Source of the DNA: Stygiobacter sp.
GTDB taxonomy: Bacteria > Pseudomonadota > Alphaproteobacteria > Rhodospirillales > Magnetospirillaceae
NCBI GenBank assembly: GCA_006218045.1
Contig: VBWB01000027.1
Location: 19,922 to 83,921 of the forward strand
Direction of reading: 5' to 3'
DNA: 64,000 bases
Positions 27,310 to 36,710 of this stretch are shown one piece after another (the stretch's first letter is position 1; every line of letters starts with the position of its first letter). Both the position numbers and the translations under genes were made by a program. The notes beneath the pieces were generated by a model that saw only the letters and a program-made list of their open reading frames with translations, searched no databases and had not been told where the DNA came from.

Positions 27310-29115
27310 ATGGCTTCACCACCCCTTCTCAGCTTGCGCGACGTGCGCTTGACCTTCGGCGGCAACCCGCTGTTCGAGGGCGTCACCACCTGGGTCGGCA
27401 AGGGCGACAAGACCGTTCTGGTCGGTCGCAACGGCTCGGGCAAATCCACCTTGCTCAAGGTCTTCGCCGGCGAAATCCTGGCCGATTCGGGCGAACGCTT
27501 CGTCCAGCCCGGCGCCCGCATCAGCTATCTGCATCAGGACCCGGTGATCGAAACCGCCACCTTGGCCGAGTTCGTCGCCCAAGGTCTGGCCGCGGACGAG
27601 CATGACCAGACCTGGCGCGTCGATGCCATGATGGAATCCTTGGGCGTCGACGGCAGCCGCGATCCGGCCAATCTGTCCGGCGGCGAGGGCCGCCGTGCCG
27701 CCCTCGCCCGCGCCCTGGTCGGCAATCCCGATGCGTTGTTGCTGGACGAACCCACCAACCATCTGGACCTGCCCACCATCTTGTGGCTGGAACAGTGGCT
27801 GAAGGACTATCCGGGCGCCCTGGTGATGATCAGCCACGACCGCCGTTTCCTCGAAAGCGTGTCGAGGCAGACCCTGTGGCTGGAGCGCGGCGTGGTGCGG
27901 CGGGCCGAGTTCGGCTTTGCCGGCTTCGGCCAATGGCAGGAAGACACCTACGCGGCGGAAGAAGCCGAACTCGACCGCATGAACAACAACCTGCGCCAGG
28001 AACTGCATTGGCTGTCGCGCGGCGTCACCGCCCGCAGAAAGCGCAATATGGGCCGGTTGCGGGCCTTGCAGGGCTTGCGCAAGGAACGCTCGACCCGGCT
28101 ATCGTCGAAGATGGACAACGACCGCCGCGTCGCCATGGAAGCCGATGCCGGCGAGATATCGGGCCGGCTGGTCATCGAGGCCACCGATCTGGTGAAAAAG
28201 TTCGACGGCAAGGTGGTGGCCGATGGCTTTTCCACCCGCATCATGCGCGGCGACCGCGTCGGCCTGATCGGCCCCAACGGCGCCGGCAAGACCACTTTGC
28301 TGCGCATGCTGACCGGCGATCTGGCCCCCGATGGCGGCGAGGTCAAGTTGGGCACCAATCTGGAACCGGCCTATTTCGACCAGCGCCGCGACCGCCTGGA
28401 CCCGGATCTCACCGTGTGGGACACCCTGACCGACGGGCGCGGCGATAATGTGTGGGTGCGCGGCGCGCCTCGGCACGTGGTCGGCTATATGCGCGATTTC
28501 CTGTTCAGCGACAATCAGGCCCGCACGCCGGTGCGTGCGCTGTCGGGCGGCGAGCGCAACCGCCTGCTGCTGGCCAAGCTGCTGGCCAAGTCGTCCAACC
28601 TGCTGATCCTGGACGAACCCACCAACGATCTGGACATGGATACTCTGGACCTGCTGGAGGAAATGCTGGCCGATTATCAGGGCACGCTGTTGGTGGTCAG
28701 CCACGACCGCGACTTCCTCGACCGGCTGGTGACCAGCGTCATCGCCGTCGAAGGTGACGGCGACATCACGGAATATGTGGGCGGCTATTCCGATTATCTG
28801 GCGCAAAAGCCCCAGGCCAAGGCGGTGGAAGCGGCCAAACCGGCGGCCAAGGCGGAAACCGCCAAGCCCAAATCGCCAGGCAAGCTGTCGTACAAGGACC
28901 AGCGCGAGTTGGACGATTTGCCGGTGCGGCTGGATAAGCTGCATGCCGAGATCGCCACGCTTGAAACAGACTTGGCCGATCCCAATCTGTATGCGCGCGA
29001 CCCGGCCCGCTTCGACAAGACGGCCAAGCGCGTCGACGTTGCCCGCGCCGAGCTGGAAACAGCAGAGGAACGCTGGCTGGAACTGGAAAGCCTGCGTGAA
29101 GAACTGGCCGGATAA
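27310..29115 (+). CDS. ABC-F family ATPase (Uup-like)
   Basis: The 601-residue protein has two ABC domains with no membrane segments. The first has GRNGSGKST near 40, LSGGEGRR near 122 and LLLDEPTNHLD near 143; the second has GPNGAGKTT near 320, LSGGERNR near 411 and LILDEPTNDLD near 432. A charged linker joins them and a C-terminal coiled coil covers about 525-600, as in Uup. ABC-F proteins act on ribosomes, and Uup also affects transposon excision. A GTG at 27301 could be the start instead of ATG 27310. Confidence 0.93.
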   Translation: MASPPLLSLRDVRLTFGGNPLFEGVTTWVGKGDKTVLVGRNGSGKSTLLKVFAGEILADSGERFVQPGARISYLHQDPVIETATLAEFVAQGLAADEHDQTWRVDAMMESLGVDGSRDPANLSGGEGRRAALARALVGNPDALLLDEPTNHLDLPTILWLEQWLKDYPGALVMISHDRRFLESVSRQTLWLERGVVRRAEFGFAGFGQWQEDTYAAEEAELDRMNNNLRQELHWLSRGVTARRKRNMGRLRALQGLRKERSTRLSSKMDNDRRVAMEADAGEISGRLVIEATDLVKKFDGKVVADGFSTRIMRGDRVGLIGPNGAGKTTLLRMLTGDLAPDGGEVKLGTNLEPAYFDQRRDRLDPDLTVWDTLTDGRGDNVWVRGAPRHVVGYMRDFLFSDNQARTPVRALSGGERNRLLLAKLLAKSSNLLILDEPTNDLDMDTLDLLEEMLADYQGTLLVVSHDRDFLDRLVTSVIAVEGDGDITEYVGGYSDYLAQKPQAKAVEAAKPAAKAETAKPKSPGKLSYKDQRELDDLPVRLDKLHAEIATLETDLADPNLYARDPARFDKTAKRVDVARAELETAEERWLELESLREELAG

Positions 29116-29121
29116 ACCCTG

Positions 29122-30006
29122 ATGCCGCTCAAGGATTGGTTGCTGGCCATCTGCGTCGTCACCCTGTGGGGGCTGAACTTCATCGCCGTCAAGGTGGCGG
29201 TCCAGACCATTCCGCCGTTTTTGCTGACCGCCATCCGTTTCGCCCTGGTCGCCGCCGTGCTGGCGCCGCTGTTCCGCCCCGCCCGTCCGCAGTGGAAAGG
29301 CATCATCGGCATCGCCGTGGTGCTGGGTGTCGGCCATTTCGGCCTGATGTTCGTGGGCGTGTCGGGCATGGATGCGGCCAGTGCCGCCATCATCACCCAA
29401 TTGGGCGTCCCCTTCTCGGCCCTGGTGGCCTGGGTCGCCTTCGGCGAAAAACTGGGCCTGGGCCGGGCCATCGGCCTGATCCTGGCCTTTTCCGGCGTCG
29501 CCCTGCTGGCCGGTGAACCCAGCCTGCCGTCGCTGCTGCCGGTGCTGATCCTGGTCGCCGCCATGGTCGCCTGGGCGGTCAGCAACGTCCAGGTCAAGCG
29601 CCTGGGCGACATCAATCCACTGGCCTTGAACGGCTGGATGGCGGTGTTCGCCGTCCCCATGCTGCTGGCTTTGTCGCTGGCGCTGGAAAGCGGCCACGCC
29701 CAATTACCGGCCCGCCTGCTGGCCGATTGGAAGCCCCTGGCCGGGCTGGCCTATACGGTGATCGCCTCGTCACTGGTGGCTTATACCCTGTGGTATGGTC
29801 TGTTGGCCCGCCATCCCATGAACCGGGTGGTTCCGGTCACCTTGCTGGGGCCGGTGGTCGCCGTCGCCGGCGGCGTGCTGATGCTGGGCGAAACGCTGAC
29901 CTGGCAAAAGCTGGTGGGCGGCGCCATCACCATCTGCGGCGTGGCGGTGGTGCTCTTCCTGGGCGGCGTCAGGCAACCGCCGGCCGAACCGGAACCGGGC
30001 ACATGA
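29122..30006 (+). CDS. EamA/DMT-superfamily transporter
   Basis: The 294-residue membrane protein has about ten hydrophobic helices arranged as two EamA repeats (about 5-135 and 145-285). The segment CVVTLWGLNFIAVKVAV near residue 11 and GVPFSALVAWVAFGEKL near 93 are typical of exporters for cysteine, O-acetylserine or other amino acids. The substrate is not known. It starts seven bases after the ABC-F gene, and its stop overlaps the amidase start by four bases. Confidence 0.92.
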   Translation: MPLKDWLLAICVVTLWGLNFIAVKVAVQTIPPFLLTAIRFALVAAVLAPLFRPARPQWKGIIGIAVVLGVGHFGLMFVGVSGMDAASAAIITQLGVPFSALVAWVAFGEKLGLGRAIGLILAFSGVALLAGEPSLPSLLPVLILVAAMVAWAVSNVQVKRLGDINPLALNGWMAVFAVPMLLALSLALESGHAQLPARLLADWKPLAGLAYTVIASSLVAYTLWYGLLARHPMNRVVPVTLLGPVVAVAGGVLMLGETLTWQKLVGGAITICGVAVVLFLGGVRQPPAEPEPGT

Positions 30007-30710
30007 TCCACCACCCGTCCCCCAATCACGAAGCCCGCCGCGTCGATGTCATCGACATGCTGGTGCTGCATTACACCGGCATGCCAAGCGCCGAATTGGC
30101 GTTGCAGCGGCTATGCGACCCGGCGGCCAAGGTCTCGGCCCATTACCTGATCGGCGAGGATGGCACGGTGCTGGCCCTGGTCCCCGAGGAGCGCCGCGCC
30201 TGGCATGCCGGGCTGGCGTCGTGGCGCGGCCACACCGACATCAATTCCCGCTCCATCGGCATTGAGCTGGTCAATCCGGGGCATGAATTCGGCTATCGCC
30301 CGTTCCCCGACGCCCAGATCGATGCGCTGATCGGCCTGGCCCAGACGATCCTGGCCCGCCATCCCATCGCCGCCCGCAACGTGGTCGGCCATTCCGACAT
30401 CGCGCCGTCGCGTAAATCCGATCCGGGCGAATTGTTCCCGTGGCCGCGGCTTAAATCCTATGGCATCGGCCTGTGGCCGTTTTCCGGCCAGGAAAAGGTG
30501 GAGTGGCTGCCGCAGGAATCCCTGCGCCGGCTGGCCGCGTATGGTTATGACATCAGCGCGCCGGTGGCGGCGATGACCGCCTTTCAGCGCCATTTCCGCC
30601 CCGATCTGATCAATGGCGGCAATGACCCGGAAACCGCCGGGCGCCTCGAGCGCCTGCTGGGGGCGTTGCGCCCCGGCATGGCCCCGGTGGTGTCTTACGA
30701 GGGGGGCTGA
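30003..30710 (+). CDS. N-acetylmuramoyl-L-alanine amidase (AmpD/AmiD family)
   Basis: The 235-residue zinc amidase cleaves the bond between N-acetylmuramic acid and L-alanine in peptidoglycan or muropeptides. Zinc ligands are the His of VLHYTGM near residue 23 and those in VGHSDIAPSRKSDPG near 131-145. SAHYLIGEDG near 46 and SIGIELVNPG near 85 are family motifs. A C-terminal helical peptidoglycan-binding-like segment follows residue 175. No signal peptide is seen, favouring cytoplasmic muropeptide recycling, as in AmpD. It is coupled to the EamA gene. Confidence 0.9.
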   Translation: MIHHPSPNHEARRVDVIDMLVLHYTGMPSAELALQRLCDPAAKVSAHYLIGEDGTVLALVPEERRAWHAGLASWRGHTDINSRSIGIELVNPGHEFGYRPFPDAQIDALIGLAQTILARHPIAARNVVGHSDIAPSRKSDPGELFPWPRLKSYGIGLWPFSGQEKVEWLPQESLRRLAAYGYDISAPVAAMTAFQRHFRPDLINGGNDPETAGRLERLLGALRPGMAPVVSYEGG

Positions 30711-30721
30711 TGCCCAGGGCA

Positions 30722-31378
30722 TCAGGTCAGCCTGAACAGGATGGGCACCACCACGGCCCCGGCCACCGGCACGCCATCGGCCAAGGCCGGACGCAGCCGC
30801 CATTGCCGCAGGGCGGTGATCGCCGCCCTGTCCAGTGCCGGGTCGCCGCTGCTGTGGACCAGATCGATTGCGGTGGGGCGTCCTTCGGCATCCACCAGCA
30901 GACGCAGCACCACCCGGCCCTCGGTGCCGCGCCGCCGCGCGCTCCACGGATAATCCGGCATGGGGGTGTGGGCGGCGCCCAGGGTGTAGCCGGGCGGATT
31001 GGAGCCCTGGCCGAGACCCGGCGGCGCCTTGCTCTCTCCCGGCGCTGACGATGGCGCGGCGGCGGCCATGGTGCCGCTGCCGGACATTTGTTCCGACGGG
31101 GCGGGCGTGGTTTCCGGCGGGGCGGTCGGCATTGGCGGCGGCTTGGGTCTTTTTGCCGCTGCCGGCTTGCTTGCGGCCCTGACGGGCGACACCGACCGGC
31201 GGGCCGGTGCCGATCCGACCGCAGCGGCGGATGGCGGCGCCATGACCAGTTCGACCTCGTGGGGCGTCTCGACGGCGGTCGTCGGCTCCGCCCAGGGCGT
31301 CAGCAGCGCCGCCATGACGGCGGCATGCAGGCCGAGCGAGGCGATGGCGGCCAGGGCGGGGGGGCGAAGGACGGGCAT
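30722..31378 (-). CDS. TonB-like energy transducer
   Basis: The 218-residue protein has an N-terminal membrane anchor (about 8-27), a proline/alanine-rich periplasmic span (about 45-125), and a C-terminal TonB domain (about 135-217, with GRVVLRLLVDAEGRPTAI and ALRQWRLRPA). TonB couples proton-motive force from ExbBD to outer-membrane receptors. It is the last gene of the cobalamin-riboswitch operon, 15 bases after btuD, so it probably serves the BtuB receptor. No exbB or exbD is in the window. Confidence 0.9.
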   Translation of the reverse strand: MPVLRPPALAAIASLGLHAAVMAALLTPWAEPTTAVETPHEVELVMAPPSAAAVGSAPARRSVSPVRAASKPAAAKRPKPPPMPTAPPETTPAPSEQMSGSGTMAAAAPSSAPGESKAPPGLGQGSNPPGYTLGAAHTPMPDYPWSARRRGTEGRVVLRLLVDAEGRPTAIDLVHSSGDPALDRAAITALRQWRLRPALADGVPVAGAVVVPILFRLT

Positions 31379-31393
31379 GGTTTCGCCTCCCTC

Positions 31394-32179
31394 TCAGGCG
31401 GAAAGCGCCGACCACGGCAACAGATAAGGCGCTCCCCGGTGTTCGCCCCGGGCCACCTGGATATTGTAGACGCGGGCCAGCAGGGCATCGTCCAGCACCT
31501 GGGCGGGCGGACCTTCCGCCGCCACCCGGCCTTGGTCCAGCACCAGCACCCGGTCGCAATGGCGGGACGCCAGGGCCAAGTCGTGCACCACCACCACCAC
31601 CGCGTCACCGGCTTGGGCGCGACGACGCAGCATTGCCAGCACCTGCAACTGATGCCCGGGATCGAGATGGGCGACCGGTTCGTCGGCCAGCAGGATTGGG
31701 GCCTCCACCGCCAGGGCGCGGGCCAACAGGACGCGGGCGCGCTCGCCTCCCGACAGGGCGGTCATGGGACGGTCGGCCAGGGCTTCCACATCGGTCTCGG
31801 CCAAGGCGCGACGGACCGCCATTTGGTCGCGCTTTTGCGCGGCGCGGCGGTCGGCGGCCCAGGCGACACGATGGGGCAGTCGTCCCAGGGCGACCACGTC
31901 GCGCACCCGCATGGGCCAGTGGCTGTCCGTGCCCTGGGGCAGATAGGCGACGCTGCGCGCGCGCGCGGTCGGCGGCAGTCTGGACGCATCGACGCCGTCC
32001 AGGCGGACCATCGCCGGGCCGCGCAAGCCGGCCAGCACCTTGATCAAAGTGGTCTTCCCCGCCCCGTTCGGTCCCAGCAAGCCCAGGATTTCGCCTGCGG
32101 CGATCCTGATTCCGACATGGCTCAGGACATCCCGCCCCGACAGCGTGATGGAGATGTCATGGGCTTCGAGTACGCTCAT
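31394..32179 (-). CDS. btuD: Cobalamin-type ABC transporter ATP-binding protein
   Basis: The 261-residue ATPase has Walker A GPNGAGKTT near residue 36, the Q-loop YLPQG, the signature LSGGERARVLLARAL near 136 and Walker B ILLADEPVAHLDP near 157. It belongs to the FecE/BtuD group that powers iron-siderophore, haem and B12 importers. Because it sits under a cobalamin riboswitch and overlaps the permease gene by four bases, B12 or another corrinoid is the likely substrate. Confidence 0.92.
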   Translation of the reverse strand: MSVLEAHDISITLSGRDVLSHVGIRIAAGEILGLLGPNGAGKTTLIKVLAGLRGPAMVRLDGVDASRLPPTARARSVAYLPQGTDSHWPMRVRDVVALGRLPHRVAWAADRRAAQKRDQMAVRRALAETDVEALADRPMTALSGGERARVLLARALAVEAPILLADEPVAHLDPGHQLQVLAMLRRRAQAGDAVVVVVHDLALASRHCDRVLVLDQGRVAAEGPPAQVLDDALLARVYNIQVARGEHRGAPYLLPWSALSA

Positions 32180-33984
32180 TGGTGGGCCTTTCGCACCTTG
32201 AGGATCAGAAAGAAGAAGAACGGCGCACCGATCATGGCGGTGACCACGCCCAGCATCAGTTCGGTGCCGGCGGGGATCAGGCGCACGGCGATGTCGGCGG
32301 CGGTGATCATCAGGGCACCGCCCAAGGCGGAAGGCACCAGCAGGGCCGAGGGACGATGTCCGGTCAACGGACGCAGCAGATGCGGCACGATCAACCCGAC
32401 GAAGCCGACGGCACCTGCCGCCGCCACCGAGGCGCCCACCGCCAGGGCGGCGCCGATGATCACCGCCAGGCGCAGCCGGCGCAGATTGACACCCAGGCTG
32501 GTGGCGGCCTCCTCGCCCAAAGTCAGGGCGTTCAAGCCTGTGCCGGTCGACAACAGCATCAGGCCGCCAAGGGCGACGAACGGTGCCGCCAGCATCACAT
32601 CGGCCATACTGCGATCCTTGAGCGATCCCATCATCCACATGACGATTTCGGTGACGGCATAGGGTGTGGGCGACAGGTTCATGGCCAGGGATGTCATTGA
32701 TCCGGCCAGGCTGGAAATGGCCACGCCGGTCAGGATCATGGTCAAGGTTCCGGCGTTGCTGCCGGACAGCAGCAGAAGCAGCAACGTGCCCAAGGCGGCA
32801 CCGATCATGCCGGCCAGCGGCAGGGCCAGGGCGAAGGCGGCGGCCCAACCGTAATAAAGCGCCAGCACCGCCCCCAGGGCAGCGCAGGACGACGTCCCGA
32901 TAATCCCCGGTTCGGCCAAGGGATTGCGCAGCAATCCCTGAAGCGCGGCCCCGGACAGCCCCAGGGCGGCCCCGACGATCAGGCCCAGCAGCAGGCGCGG
33001 CAAGCGGATTTCCCGCACCACCAGCACCACGCGGAGATCAGCCTCTCCCCATAAGCCGTGCAACAGGTCGGAGAAGCTCAAGGGGGCTGGTCCCAACAGC
33101 ATGGCCCAGGCGGAAACCAAGGCCAGGGCGGCCACCAGGGCCGAGTTCAGGGTCGTTGTCTTCATGGCGCCTCTCCGTGCGGGCGGGCGGAACTCGATGC
33201 CGTCGATCAACGGCCAGCCGGAGCAGGCGATCAGGGCGCCGGGAACGGCGATCAGCGGGTTTTCCGCCATCAGGGTTCGGAACACCGGATGGTGCGAGAA
33301 TTTGTGGCGAAGACTCCAGCCCGGACGGTCGAAGAAGGCGGTGACGGTCACTTGCGGCGTATTCAAGACCAAGGTCTCCATGTCCAGCCGCCCCCAGCCC
33401 TTGCGGCCCAGTTCGGCGGCGAGATTGCGGTATCCGGCCAATTCCAACGCTTCGTTGATGAAGGTTCCCTGCGCCGAACTGCCGCCGTCGGGGCGGTAAT
33501 AGGCGGCCAGGACGGATTGCGCGGGTTTGGCCCGCATCAGTGCCGCCAAGCGGATTTCGGCGTCGCGGGCCAGCCCATCCCCGGCGTCGCCCACCCCCAG
33601 GGCCGTACTGACCTCGCGCAATTGCCGCATGCTGGCGGCGAAGCTATTTTGCGGCGGCATCCGCATCACCTTGGCTCCCAGACGCTGCATCAAGGCCAGC
33701 GTCTTGCTGTCGTTCCGGTCGCTGCCGACGACGATTTCAGCCCCCGACCACAAAAACGCCTCGGCCGAGGCCGGCATCACCGGCAGCGCCCTGGCTTGGT
33801 CAGCCACCTTGGACAGGGTGGGGTCAAGGGATTGCGACGACAAGGCGGCGATGCGGTCGGGGGCCACCAAGGTGGCCACCACTTGGTCGCCGCACAGCGC
33901 CGTCGAGGCGACCTTGGGGGCGCCGGCGGCGATGGCGGGCATGAATGCCAGCACCACCGCCGTCATCACGGCAGAACGCCTCAT
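32176..33984 (-). CDS. Fused periplasmic binding protein and permease of a cobalamin-type ABC importer (BtuF-BtuC)
   Basis: One uninterrupted 602-residue frame joins two proteins that are normally separate. Residues 1-22 form a signal peptide. About 25-270 is a class III substrate-binding domain (BtuF/FecB type). From residue 274 a BtuC/FecD permease of about 329 residues follows, with REIRLPRLLLGLIVGAALGL near 325 and GAVGFVGLIVPHLLRPLTG near 525. The permease's own start remains: GAGAGG followed by GCGCC and ATG at 33165. So either a true fusion is made, or the permease is also translated alone. The loss of a stop by a small indel is possible. It overlaps both neighbours by four bases. Confidence 0.88.
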   Translation of the reverse strand: MRRSAVMTAVVLAFMPAIAAGAPKVASTALCGDQVVATLVAPDRIAALSSQSLDPTLSKVADQARALPVMPASAEAFLWSGAEIVVGSDRNDSKTLALMQRLGAKVMRMPPQNSFAASMRQLREVSTALGVGDAGDGLARDAEIRLAALMRAKPAQSVLAAYYRPDGGSSAQGTFINEALELAGYRNLAAELGRKGWGRLDMETLVLNTPQVTVTAFFDRPGWSLRHKFSHHPVFRTLMAENPLIAVPGALIACSGWPLIDGIEFRPPARRGAMKTTTLNSALVAALALVSAWAMLLGPAPLSFSDLLHGLWGEADLRVVLVVREIRLPRLLLGLIVGAALGLSGAALQGLLRNPLAEPGIIGTSSCAALGAVLALYYGWAAAFALALPLAGMIGAALGTLLLLLLSGSNAGTLTMILTGVAISSLAGSMTSLAMNLSPTPYAVTEIVMWMMGSLKDRSMADVMLAAPFVALGGLMLLSTGTGLNALTLGEEAATSLGVNLRRLRLAVIIGAALAVGASVAAAGAVGFVGLIVPHLLRPLTGHRPSALLVPSALGGALMITAADIAVRLIPAGTELMLGVVTAMIGAPFFFFLILKVRKAHQ

Positions 33985-34553
33985 TTCGGCGTCTTGGCGG
34001 CGCGATCACATTCTTCCGGCTCCAGCCCCAGGTAGCGGCGGCGGAAGTCGTCCCACATGGCCAGGCGGTTCCAATCCGGCTGCTTGGCCAGGGTGAAGTC
34101 CGGGGTGGCGAAGGGGTTGGGGAAGAACACCGTCAATTGCTGTTCGTTGGCGCCATTGTAAAGACGCAAGCCCCAGGAAAAGGCGGCGCCGTCGCGGTTG
34201 AGCATGCGGTAGAACTCAGCCCGTCCGGTACGGCGATGGTGGTTGACCTCGTCGGTGATGTCGGCGAACGAGCATTTGCCGGTGAATTCGCCCAGGCAGA
34301 CATGGAAATGCCAGGGGCCGAAATCCACGGTCAGATACCCCTTGACCATGCGGATATGGGTGGGGGCGTTGGCGACCCGGATCTCGAACACCGACCCCAG
34401 CACATGGGTGCCGAAAACGATTTCCCGCCAATGGTCGTGAAAGATTTCCTTCAGCAACGCGAACAGGAAATCCGGGTCGGTGGAGAGGGGGAAGGATTCG
34501 ATCCGGCCCAGGCCGGGTTCCTCGCGGATGATGCTTTTGCTGATGGCGTTCAT
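33981..34553 (-). CDS. Hypothetical protein of the cobalamin-uptake operon, 190 aa
   Basis: I do not recognise a characterised family. The protein has no signal peptide or membrane segment. It contains a conserved-looking core, LTVDFGPWHFHVCLGEFTG, with His-Cys-His residues near 82-86 and HHRRTG near 104, which could bind a metal or a cofactor such as a corrinoid. The C-terminal third is acidic and aromatic. It lies 15 bases after btuB and overlaps the BtuF-BtuC fusion by four bases, so it is made under the same riboswitch. A role in handling the imported corrinoid is inference. Confidence 0.78.
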   Translation of the reverse strand: MNAISKSIIREEPGLGRIESFPLSTDPDFLFALLKEIFHDHWREIVFGTHVLGSVFEIRVANAPTHIRMVKGYLTVDFGPWHFHVCLGEFTGKCSFADITDEVNHHRRTGRAEFYRMLNRDGAAFSWGLRLYNGANEQQLTVFFPNPFATPDFTLAKQPDWNRLAMWDDFRRRYLGLEPEECDRAAKTPK

Positions 34554-34568
34554 GATCTTCTCCGTGGG

Positions 34569-36452
34569 TCAGAAGGTGGTGCGGATGCCGACATAGGCGG
34601 TACGGCCATAGGTTCCGTAGGTGTCGATTTCGTAATATTGCTTGTCCAACAGGTTCTCGATGCGGCCATAGACCTTGGCCCAGTCGGTGACGTCGTAGGC
34701 GGCGGCCAGGGTGAACACGGCGAAACCGCCCAGGTAACGGGAATTGGTGCTGCTGAACTTCGCCCCCACCGCCCGCATGCTGGCGGTGGTTTCCAATCCT
34801 TCCCGCGGTAGCCAGGAGGCGGCCAGCGATCCCTGGTGCTTGGGCCGGTTGGACAGGATCTGGCCGTTGGTGTTGTTGCGGCTGTCGGTGAAGGTGTATG
34901 ACCCGTTCAGGCGCCAGTCGGGGGTGATCTGCCAGCGGGCGCTGGCTTCCAATCCCTGCACCCTGGTCGAGGCCAGATTGTAAAAGGTGGTGACGCCGCC
35001 GATGGTCTGGGTGTTGATCATGTCCGTGATGCGGTTGTCGAACCAAGTCAGGTCGACGACGCCCTTGCCGCCCAGGACATGCTGCTCGACGCCGAAATCC
35101 CAGCCCCGGCTTTCCTCGGGCATCAGGGTCTTGGTGCCGTAGATGGGCAGGTACAGTTCCATCAGCGACGGCGCGCGAAAGCCGGTGCCGTAGCTGCCGT
35201 GCAGGCGGGTGGCGCTGGCGTCGATCAGATAGGCGGAAGTCGCACGATAGGTGGTGTGGGTGCCGAAGGTCTGGTGGTCGTCGAGGCGCCCGCCCATGGT
35301 CAGGAACAGCGAGTCGAGCGGACTGAACCGGTAGTCGGCGAAAAGGCCGTTATCGGTGACGTCGGCGCTGCCCTTCAGGGTGTTGGTGCCGTTCTGGTCG
35401 GTGGAATCCACCTTGTTTTCGGCGCCGAACACCACGGCCTGTTCGGGGGACAGGTGCAGGGTTCCCTGATACTCGATCTTCCGACTTTCACCGTTGTAGT
35501 AATATTTGGCGCCACCGGCGAGCGTGCCGTTTTCGTAATCGCGCTCGGATTCCTGGATGGAAAAGGCGATCCTGTTTTCCAGGGCCTTGCCGAACAGGGC
35601 GAAATCGGTGGCGACACGCCCGCTGCGGTCACGCTTGCGGAACCAGCCATTGTCATCCTCGGCCCGCTTGGCGGTAGCGTTGGAGCGGTCGAAATACAAT
35701 TCGTCATTCATCGCCCGCGCCGATGCCTCCACCGACCACCAATCGGTCAATTGATGGCGCAGGCGGGCATTGACGGTATCGGCCTCGTAGGGATCGTTTT
35801 CGCCATTGCCGTTCCTTTCGCTGGCCGAGGAAATGCCATCGGTCTGAAACCGGCTGATGCCGACCGCATAGTCGGTCGCCCCGGAACGGCCCGAGATGTT
35901 GGACCCGACGGTGTAGGCGTGATGGCTGCCCAGTTCGGCGTTGAAGCCGATGCGCGGCTCCCCCTTGCCCTTGCGGGTGATGATGTTGATGACGCCGCCG
36001 ATGGTGTCGCTGCCATAAAGCAGGCTTTGCGGGCCGCGGACGATTTCGATGCGTTCGATGTCCGCGGTGGTCAAGTGGCCGAAATCGAAGGACGGGCGGG
36101 TCGAACTGACGTTCGACATGTCGACGCCGTCGATGATCACCTTGGTGTGCCACGATTCGGCGCCACGGATATAGACGTCGGTCTGGGCACCGGTGGTGCC
36201 GAAGCTGTAGATGGAGATACCGGGAACACTGCGCAGCAGATCGGCCACGGTGCCGGCTTGTTGGCGCTCGATATCCTCGGCGGTGATCACCGTCACCGCG
36301 CTGCCGATCTTGTCGCTTTGGGTTTCCACCCGGTTGGCGGTGACGACCACATCGGCGCGGGTGGTTTCGTCGGCGAAAGCCGGGACGTTGAAAAGCGCCG
36401 CAAGGACGGCTGTCGCTTTGACTTCGTTGGCAAAAAGACGCACTTTGGGCAT
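34569..36452 (-). CDS. btuB: TonB-dependent outer-membrane receptor for cobalamin
   Basis: The 627-residue protein has a signal peptide (about 1-27, VPAFA) and the TonB box-like DVVVTANRVE near residue 34. A plug domain covers about 45-155, with VPGISIYSFGTTG and IEIVRGPQSLLYGSDTIGGVINI. A 22-stranded beta-barrel ends in the aromatic IRTTF. The plug and length fit BtuB. A cobalamin riboswitch lies in its 5' leader, which makes B12 the most likely ligand. The start at 36452 has GGAG eight bases upstream. That site can be masked by leader pairing. Confidence 0.94.
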   Translation of the reverse strand: MPKVRLFANEVKATAVLAALFNVPAFADETTRADVVVTANRVETQSDKIGSAVTVITAEDIERQQAGTVADLLRSVPGISIYSFGTTGAQTDVYIRGAESWHTKVIIDGVDMSNVSSTRPSFDFGHLTTADIERIEIVRGPQSLLYGSDTIGGVINIITRKGKGEPRIGFNAELGSHHAYTVGSNISGRSGATDYAVGISRFQTDGISSASERNGNGENDPYEADTVNARLRHQLTDWWSVEASARAMNDELYFDRSNATAKRAEDDNGWFRKRDRSGRVATDFALFGKALENRIAFSIQESERDYENGTLAGGAKYYYNGESRKIEYQGTLHLSPEQAVVFGAENKVDSTDQNGTNTLKGSADVTDNGLFADYRFSPLDSLFLTMGGRLDDHQTFGTHTTYRATSAYLIDASATRLHGSYGTGFRAPSLMELYLPIYGTKTLMPEESRGWDFGVEQHVLGGKGVVDLTWFDNRITDMINTQTIGGVTTFYNLASTRVQGLEASARWQITPDWRLNGSYTFTDSRNNTNGQILSNRPKHQGSLAASWLPREGLETTASMRAVGAKFSSTNSRYLGGFAVFTLAAAYDVTDWAKVYGRIENLLDKQYYEIDTYGTYGRTAYVGIRTTF

Positions 36453-36457
36453 TAACA

Positions 36458-36658
36458 GACTCCGTCTGTGTGAATGGACCACCGTTCACGGAAGGGCCCG
36501 GAGTCCGACCAAAGATGCCGGGTCCTTCCATTTCGCACGCAAGACCGCCGACGGACGCGCGCGAACGCGTCCGGCTTGGGCCAGATCAATCCAGTCGGAG
36601 AGTGGGGGATGCCCGGACTCCGAACAGGACGACGAAAAACAAACGTCCCCTGTTCGGA
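36458..36658 (-). promoter_or_regulatory. btuB leader with alternative pairings over the ribosome-binding site
   Basis: On the RNA strand three segments compete. A is CGGAGTCCG (36622-36614), B is CGGACTCCG (36507-36499), and C is CGGAGTC (36464-36458), which contains the btuB Shine-Dalgarno. A:B gives nine to ten pairs and B:C gives seven. A also overlaps the 3' arm of a 10-bp hairpin (36658-36649 with 36628-36619). A further hairpin lies at 36573-36552. This looks like the riboswitch expression platform. Confidence 0.55.
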
Positions 36659-36710
36659 AGAAACTTCCTTACCGCTGAGACACCCCGCTCAGACGGATGG
36701 GCGACGACGC

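Noticed and set aside
32180..32848. N-terminal extension of btuD
   Set aside because: It overlaps the permease coding region in another frame. ATG 32179 starts a normal ABC ATPase with a four-base overlap.
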